The translations under genes and the position numbers were made by a program. The notes under the pieces were generated by a model that was given only the letters and a program-made list of their open reading frames with translations, was not told where the DNA came from and ran no database searches. Positions 58,967-64,000 of a stretch of 64,000 bases of DNA are shown piece after piece; position 1 is the stretch's first letter, and each line of letters begins with the position of its first letter. Source of the DNA: JACKNG01 sp040220855 (GTDB lineage Bacteria; Pseudomonadota; Gammaproteobacteria; Ga0077536); contig JAVJVZ010000040.1 in assembly GCA_040220855.1 (NCBI GenBank), positions 1 through 64,000 of the forward strand, in the 5' to 3' direction.

Positions 58967-60463
58967 ATGAGCCAGAAACCGATCCGCATGAATGCCTTCA
59001 CGCAGTGCTCCATCTGCCACCATTCGAAAGGGCAGTGGAAGCATCCGCTCGACGGCTCGAGCCTGGGCTACAAGGATGTCGGCTACTGGGTCGAGCTCGC
59101 GCGGCTGCTCGAGCGCGGCTGCTTCGACAGCCTGTTCCTGGCCGACGTGCACGGCACCTACAACGTCTACAAGGGTTCGCGCGAGACCGCCGTGCGCCAC
59201 GCGGTGCAGTTTCCGAGCAACGATCCGACGCTGATCATCCCGGCCATGGCGCATGCGACCAGCCGCCTCGGTTTCGCCTGCACCTACAGCACGACCTACT
59301 TCCCGCCCTACCAGGCGGCGAAAGTGTTTTCGACCCTCGATCACCTGACGCGCGGGCGCGTCGCGTGGAACGTCGTCACGTCCTACCTCGCCGACGCCAA
59401 CGCCAACTTCGGTCTCGACGATCAGCTCTCGCACGACGAACGCTACGAGCGTGCCGAGGAGTACATGGAGGTGGTCTACCAGCTGTGGGAGCATTCGTGG
59501 GAAGAGGATGCGGTGGTGCGCGACGTCGTCGCCGACGTCCACACCGACCCGGCGCGCGTGCACCAGATCGACTACCACGGCAAGTATTTCGACGTCCCCG
59601 GCCCGCACATGTGTGAACCCTCGCCGCAGCGCACGCCGGTGCTGTTCCAGGCCGGCCAGTCGGGGCGCGGCGTCAAATTCGCTGCGCGCCATGCCGAGGC
59701 CATCTTCGCCATCTACCCGCACATCGAGGCGGCGCGCAAGGGTGTCGCGCTGGTGCGCAAGGAGACCCGCGCCGCCGGGCGCGCGCACGACCACGTGAAG
59801 GTATTCCCGGGAGTTTCGGTAATCGTCGCGCCGAGCGACGAGGAGGCGCAGCTCAAGCTCGAGACCTGCAAGCGCTACCGCAGCCCGGAGGGTGCGCTGG
59901 CGCTCTTCTGCGGCTGGGTCGGCATCGACATCGCGCAGTTCCCGAGTGACGTCAACCTGCTCGACATGAAGACCGACGCCATCCAGGGACTCATCAACTA
60001 CTTCGCCGAGATCGATCCCGAACGCAAGTGGACCATCCAGGACATCGGCGATCTCATCTCCATCGGATCGGTGATGCCGAAGATCGTCGGCAGCCCGCAG
60101 ACCGTCGCCGACGAACTCGAGCGCTGGATGGCGGAGACCGACTGCGATGGCTTCAATCTCGTGCCGGTCACGCAGCCGAGTGGCTTCCGCGATTTCGTCG
60201 AGCTCGTGGTGCCGGAGTTGCAGCGGCGCGGGCGCATGCGCACGCACTACGAAGGCGAGACCCTGCGCGAGCATTACTTCGGCGTCGGCAATCAGCGCCT
60301 GTTCGCGGCACACCCGGCGCACCAGACGCTGCCGCCCTGGAAACAGCGGAAGGGCACACGGGCGAAGCCCGCCAAGGCCAAGCGGGTGGCGCGGGCAGCG
60401 ACCAAGCCGGCGCCGCGCGCGAGCGTGGCGGCAAAGAAAAAGACGCGCCGCACGCCGGCCTGA
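58967..60463 (+). CDS. LLM-class flavin-dependent monooxygenase, NtaA/DszA-like, with basic tail
   Basis: This 498-aa protein has a TIM-barrel core in residues 1-440 of the bacterial-luciferase class. GFACTYSTTYFPPYQAAKVF and RGRVAWNVVTSYLADANANF are typical of the NtaA/SnaA/DszA subgroup, and PVLFQAGQSGRGVKFAARHA continues it. It oxygenates a substrate with reduced FMN supplied by a separate reductase. The last 50 residues are Lys/Ala/Arg-rich, resembling histone-like tails, unusual for the family. The start at 58967 follows GGGGAGAACACG. The substrate is unknown. Confidence 0.88.
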   Translation: MSQKPIRMNAFTQCSICHHSKGQWKHPLDGSSLGYKDVGYWVELARLLERGCFDSLFLADVHGTYNVYKGSRETAVRHAVQFPSNDPTLIIPAMAHATSRLGFACTYSTTYFPPYQAAKVFSTLDHLTRGRVAWNVVTSYLADANANFGLDDQLSHDERYERAEEYMEVVYQLWEHSWEEDAVVRDVVADVHTDPARVHQIDYHGKYFDVPGPHMCEPSPQRTPVLFQAGQSGRGVKFAARHAEAIFAIYPHIEAARKGVALVRKETRAAGRAHDHVKVFPGVSVIVAPSDEEAQLKLETCKRYRSPEGALALFCGWVGIDIAQFPSDVNLLDMKTDAIQGLINYFAEIDPERKWTIQDIGDLISIGSVMPKIVGSPQTVADELERWMAETDCDGFNLVPVTQPSGFRDFVELVVPELQRRGRMRTHYEGETLREHYFGVGNQRLFAAHPAHQTLPPWKQRKGTRAKPAKAKRVARAATKPAPRASVAAKKKTRRTPA

Positions 60464-60533
60464 GCCGGGGCGCGTGCCACGGTCCGCGCCGCCGGTATCG
60501 TCGCGGGCGGCTCGGCGTGGGTGGATTCCCCGC

Positions 60534-61928
60534 TCAGATCACCTTGGAGAAACGCGGCGCGGCGTGGCTGCCGGCGCCGAGGTAGGCGTCGAATACCATG
60601 CACACGTTGCGGATGAGCAGGCGCCCGGCCGGCAGCACGCGGATGCCGTCATCGTCGAGCGCGACGAGGCCGTCGTCCGCCATCACGGTGAGCGCGTCGC
60701 GTTCGCGCGCGAAATGCGCCCAGAAGTCGATGCCGTGGCCGGCGCCGAAGCCGGCGGCGTCGATGGCGAAGTGGCAGATGAGCTGGGTGATGACGGAACG
60801 CCGCAGGTGGTCCTCGGCGCTCAAGGTGACGCCCTTGGCAACCGCGAGCCCGCCGGCGTCGATTGCCGCGGCATAGTCGTCGAGCGTGCGCGCATTCTGC
60901 GCATAACAGTCGCCGACATTGCCGATCGCGCTCATGCCGAGGCCGACGATGTCGCAGCCGCCGTGGGTCGAGTAGCCCTGGAAGTTGCGCGTGAGGCGTC
61001 CGCTCGCTTGCGCACGGGCGAGTTCGTCGCCGGGGCGCGCGAAGTGATCCATGCCGATGTAGACGTAGCCCGCAGCGGTGAGCCGCGCCACGGTGCGTTC
61101 GAGGATGGCGAGCTTCTCGGCGGCATTGGGCAGCGCGCATTCGTCGATCTGGCGCTGGACCTTGAACATCTGCGGCAGGTGCGCGTAGTTGAAGATCGAG
61201 AGCCGGTCGGGCGCGCAATCGATGACGCGCTCGAGCGTCCGCGTGAAGCTCGCCACGCTCTGGTGAGGCAGGCCATAGATCAGGTCGATGCTGACCGAGC
61301 GGAAACCGCTCGCGCGCGCCGCGGCGATCACGGCGACGGTGTCGGCTTCCGACTGCACGCGGTTGACCGCGCGCTGCACGCGCGGGTCGAAATCCTGCAC
61401 GCCAAGACTCAGGCGATTGAAGCCGAGCGCGCGCAGGTGCGCGATCGCCGCGGCGTCGACGGTACGCGGATCGATTTCGATCGAGTACTCGCCGCGGTCG
61501 TCCTCGTGCAGGTTGAAGTGCTCGCGCGTGACGTCCATCAGTGCGCGCATCTGGTCGTGATCGAGGAAGGTCGGCGTGCCGCCGCCCCAGTGCAGCTGGT
61601 CGACCGGGCGTGCCGAGTCGAACAGCGCGCCCTGGCGCGCGATTTCGGCATGCAGGCGTTCGAGGTAGGGCAGCGCACGCGCGCGGTTCGCGGTAATGAC
61701 CTTGTTGCACGCGCAGTAGTAGCAGACCGTGGCGCAGAACGGGATGTGCAGGTAGAGCGATAATGGCGCCGGTTGCGCGGCCGCGTTGCTCGCCGCCGCG
61801 GCGCCGCGGTAATCGGCTTCGCCGAAGCCGTCGTGGAACTGCACCGCGGTCGGGTAGGAGGTGTAGCGCGGCCCCTGTGCGTCGTAGCGGCGGATGAGAT
61901 CGGCGTCGAAGACGAGGCGATTGTCCAT
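60534..61928 (-). CDS. hemN: oxygen-independent coproporphyrinogen III oxidase
   Basis: This 464-aa radical SAM enzyme has C65-x3-C69-x2-C72 in PFCATVCYYCACNKV (with the fourth Cys74 of HemN). RYTSYPTAVQF is near the start, and YIGMDHFARPGDELARAQ and RNFQGYSTHGGCDIVGLGMS complete the family pattern. It decarboxylates coproporphyrinogen III in heme biosynthesis without oxygen. The start at 61928 is MDNRLVFDADLIRRYD. An anaerobic or facultative lifestyle would agree with menaquinone synthesis. Confidence 0.96.
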   Translation of the reverse strand: MDNRLVFDADLIRRYDAQGPRYTSYPTAVQFHDGFGEADYRGAAAASNAAAQPAPLSLYLHIPFCATVCYYCACNKVITANRARALPYLERLHAEIARQGALFDSARPVDQLHWGGGTPTFLDHDQMRALMDVTREHFNLHEDDRGEYSIEIDPRTVDAAAIAHLRALGFNRLSLGVQDFDPRVQRAVNRVQSEADTVAVIAAARASGFRSVSIDLIYGLPHQSVASFTRTLERVIDCAPDRLSIFNYAHLPQMFKVQRQIDECALPNAAEKLAILERTVARLTAAGYVYIGMDHFARPGDELARAQASGRLTRNFQGYSTHGGCDIVGLGMSAIGNVGDCYAQNARTLDDYAAAIDAGGLAVAKGVTLSAEDHLRRSVITQLICHFAIDAAGFGAGHGIDFWAHFARERDALTVMADDGLVALDDDGIRVLPAGRLLIRNVCMVFDAYLGAGSHAAPRFSKVI

Positions 61929-62133
61929 GGGCGGATCGAAGCACGAATGCCGCGCGGCTGCATGATCCATGTCAAGGCAGCACGACCCGGCGACTGTCGG
62001 CGCGGGTGGACGGACGGCACGCCGGATGGTGTCGGCACTCCACGCGGGGCGCAGGCCGTGGCCGGGCCTGGCGACCCGGGCGGCGCGCCGTCCGTCCGCC
62101 GCGACGGCTTGTCGCCGCGCGCGCCGCGGCTCG

Positions 62134-64000
62134 TCACTCGGCCGCAGCGGACGCCTCGTCCGTCGCGGCCGGAGCCTCCTCGGACGTCGCCGCGGCGGAC
62201 TCGCCGGCGGTGTCGTCGTAGGGATCGGGTGTGTCGCCGAACCAGCGGTAGCGGATGTTGCCGAGGAGGCCCGAGATGGGGCGCGTGATGCCGCCCTTGA
62301 GCGTGCCGTCGGCAGCGGTGCTGATGATCTCGGCGAAGTTCGATTCCGCCTTCGCCGGGGTGCCGCGGATGCGGAAGGAAGGCCCCTTGACGTAGCCCCA
62401 GGCATCTTTCTCGTCCTCGAGCAGGTCCATGCTGTAGAGGATCGCGGCGCCCTTGCCGCTCATGTTGAGGCTGGCGTCGAGCGTGAGCGGGCTGTCGAGA
62501 ATGTCGACGCCGTCGACGTAGTCGATGCCGCCGCTGGCGGTGAGATTGATGGTCGGGCTCTGCACGAGGAACTGCTCGATGACGATGTCGCGGCTGTCGC
62601 CGCGCACGACGTGGATGTCGATGCGGTCGTAGTCGATCACCGCGATGTAATTGACCAGGCGTGACAGCGCCCCGGCGCCGAAGCCACCGGTCGGCATGTA
62701 GGAGAGCCCTTCGCCGACGATACCGAGCACGTCCGAGGCGCCGGCCATCAGCGCACTGTCCGGCGGCAGCGGGCGGAACAGGCCGTCGCGGCTGCGCAGG
62801 TTGAGGTCGAAGCCGAGTTCATTGCGGTACTCGGGCATGTTGGGCGAGGTGCCGAAGGCGTCGATGTCGATGCTGAACAGACCCTCGACGCGCGGCTTGG
62901 CTCCCGGCACGAGTTCGCTGAAGAACTGGTTGAGATCGAACTCCTCGACGCGCCCATCGAGGGTGAGTTCGTAGGGCTCGCCGGCGTCGCCGAGGAAGTC
63001 GAGGCGACCATCGAGTTCGAGCGGGCTGTCATGGAAGCGCGCGGCGAGGCGTGACAGCTCGAAGCGCGTCGGGCTCAGCGTGACCTCGCCCTGGACATCG
63101 TTGAACACGACGTAATCGGTGTAGTAGAGATCGGTGACGTGGTAACGCACGCGGGCATCGTAGGGCAGCACGTCCCAGAAGGCGTGCTCGTCCGGCGTGC
63201 GATCAGGGCTGCGCGCCGTGGCGGGTGCGTCATCTGCGCTGTCCGTCCACCGGGGCGCGTCGGTTGCTGCCGGCGCGTCACCGGCGATGCTCGCGATCGA
63301 TGCGAGGACGTCGTTGAGGAGGAAGCGCTGGCTGGTCAGTTCGAGATCGAGCAGGGCGTTGGCCGCCGATCGCGGCGCGTAGTTTGCCACCAGCAGGCCA
63401 TCGGTCTCGCCACTGCGGCCATCCCCGCGGATCGGCATGCGGAACGCGAAGCCTTCGCCGTCGTCGTCGACCTTGCCGTCGGCTTCGGCGGTGATGTGCG
63501 CGATGGCGAGCGGCGCGTCCGCGGCGAGATCGTCGAGCTCGACGTTGCCGGCGATGGCGCCGCTCTCGTCGACGTCGGCGCCGAGGGTAAGGCGCCCCTT
63601 GCGCAGACTGTGGCCCGGCAGCACGGCCGGCTGATCGAGCAATACCGGCAGGTAGCCTTCGAGGGCGGCATCGAGACGGCGCAGCGGTACCGTCACGGTG
63701 GGATCGACCACGAGCTCAACGGTGCCGGCGAGCGCGGCCGGTTCAGGGCGCGCATCGAAACGCAGGGTGAAGGCGTCGAGTGTCGCAGTGGCGCGTTGAC
63801 CGCGCGCCTCGACCCGGCCGCCGGCCGTGATGGTGAACGGGTGCAGCGGCGCCGCATCCGCCGCGCCCAGGCGCACGCCGGCAAGCCGCAGCGGTTCGCC
63901 GAGGACCGCGCTCAGGCGCTCGCCGTCGGAGCGTAGCGTGGCGGCGACCGACAGCGCATCGAAGGCGAGCGCTTCGAGCGGCAGCAGGTCGGCCAGGAGC
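62134..64000 (-). CDS. AsmA-like envelope protein, C-terminal part, truncated by window
   Basis: The reading frame runs off the right window edge without a start, so only the C-terminal 622 residues are seen. Repeated amphipathic beta strands (GEVTLSPTRFELSRLAARFH, LELDGRLDFLGDAGEPYELT) and LTASGGIDYVDGVDILD-type ends fit AsmA/TamB/YhdP-type lipid-transport bridge proteins. The tail is Glu/Ala-rich (EAPAATDEASAAAE). No N-terminal membrane anchor is visible because of the truncation. The exact family member cannot be named. Confidence 0.7.
   Translation of the reverse strand, partial: LLADLLPLEALAFDALSVAATLRSDGERLSAVLGEPLRLAGVRLGAADAAPLHPFTITAGGRVEARGQRATATLDAFTLRFDARPEPAALAGTVELVVDPTVTVPLRRLDAALEGYLPVLLDQPAVLPGHSLRKGRLTLGADVDESGAIAGNVELDDLAADAPLAIAHITAEADGKVDDDGEGFAFRMPIRGDGRSGETDGLLVANYAPRSAANALLDLELTSQRFLLNDVLASIASIAGDAPAATDAPRWTDSADDAPATARSPDRTPDEHAFWDVLPYDARVRYHVTDLYYTDYVVFNDVQGEVTLSPTRFELSRLAARFHDSPLELDGRLDFLGDAGEPYELTLDGRVEEFDLNQFFSELVPGAKPRVEGLFSIDIDAFGTSPNMPEYRNELGFDLNLRSRDGLFRPLPPDSALMAGASDVLGIVGEGLSYMPTGGFGAGALSRLVNYIAVIDYDRIDIHVVRGDSRDIVIEQFLVQSPTINLTASGGIDYVDGVDILDSPLTLDASLNMSGKGAAILYSMDLLEDEKDAWGYVKGPSFRIRGTPAKAESNFAEIISTAADGTLKGGITRPISGLLGNIRYRWFGDTPDPYDDTAGESAAATSEEAPAATDEASAAAE

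Noticed and set aside
1..64000. CRISPR arrays, prophage genes or rRNA operons
   Set aside because: No regularly spaced short repeats, phage structural genes or rRNA sequences were seen; the only regular array is the 136-bp tandem repeat at 21350.

Overview
This is a high-GC window with two parts of different origin. From 1 to about 22.88 kb the gene content, gene order and intergenic repeats look like a marine-type Rhodobacteraceae (Alphaproteobacteria): an IS5-family element beside tRNA-Ser, rplY-pth-DUF2237, ychF, trpA, an H-NOX/hybrid kinase pair, and repeats of the kind scattered through that family. From about 22.91 kb to the end it looks like a different high-GC proteobacterium, probably a gammaproteobacterium, with a full futalosine (menaquinone) operon, heavy-metal efflux, sigma-54 control and hemN. 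The change falls inside one acyl-CoA ligase gene (21688-23418, minus strand), in the conserved P-loop codons at 22879-22908. The two halves of that protein resemble different ligase subfamilies. The likeliest explanation is a chimeric join, from assembly or recombination, at a conserved motif; no family assignment was checked by database search.

Left part. An IS element and tRNA-Ser(GCU) are followed by a GntR-family regulator, a DMT exporter, a TauE-type permease and a large Na+/H+ antiporter. Next is a sulfatase, aldehyde dehydrogenase and enolase-superfamily dehydratase cluster on the minus strand, with a divergent FadR-type regulator; three copies of one 17-bp palindrome suggest a local regulon. 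Then come ychF, trpA, the NO-sensing H-NOX/hybrid kinase pair, lldD, a GNAT/MFS pair, rplY, pth, DUF2237 and a 136-bp tandem repeat.

Right part, 23-45 kb. It holds a second cNMP-domain Na+/H+ antiporter, a cytochrome c, a crotonase and nitronate monooxygenase pair, and an OmpR-type two-component system. After a 166-bp palindromic element comes a CzcBA-DUF3240-TolC efflux operon. A CcdA-TlpA-lipoprotein operon follows, then an NtrC-type two-component system, a porin-like protein and a short phosphate-binding-like protein. Two good sigma-54 promoter matches (37263, 45129) flank the NtrC-type system.

Right part, 45-59 kb. A plus-strand run of overlapping genes (hydrolase, mqnD, mqnB, mqnE, mqnA, mqnC) encodes the early futalosine pathway to 1,4-dihydroxy-6-naphthoate. 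It converges on a tightly coupled six-gene minus-strand operon: an MqnA/MqnD-like protein, a thioester-reductase-like SDR fused to an SCP2 domain, an MMPL transporter, a LuxE/PaaK-like acid-activating enzyme, a class III aminotransferase and a DUF547 protein. The enzyme set reads as acid activation, reduction to aldehyde, amination and export. I consider this the most interesting candidate for an undescribed pathway. The window ends with a flavin-dependent monooxygenase, hemN and a truncated AsmA-like protein.
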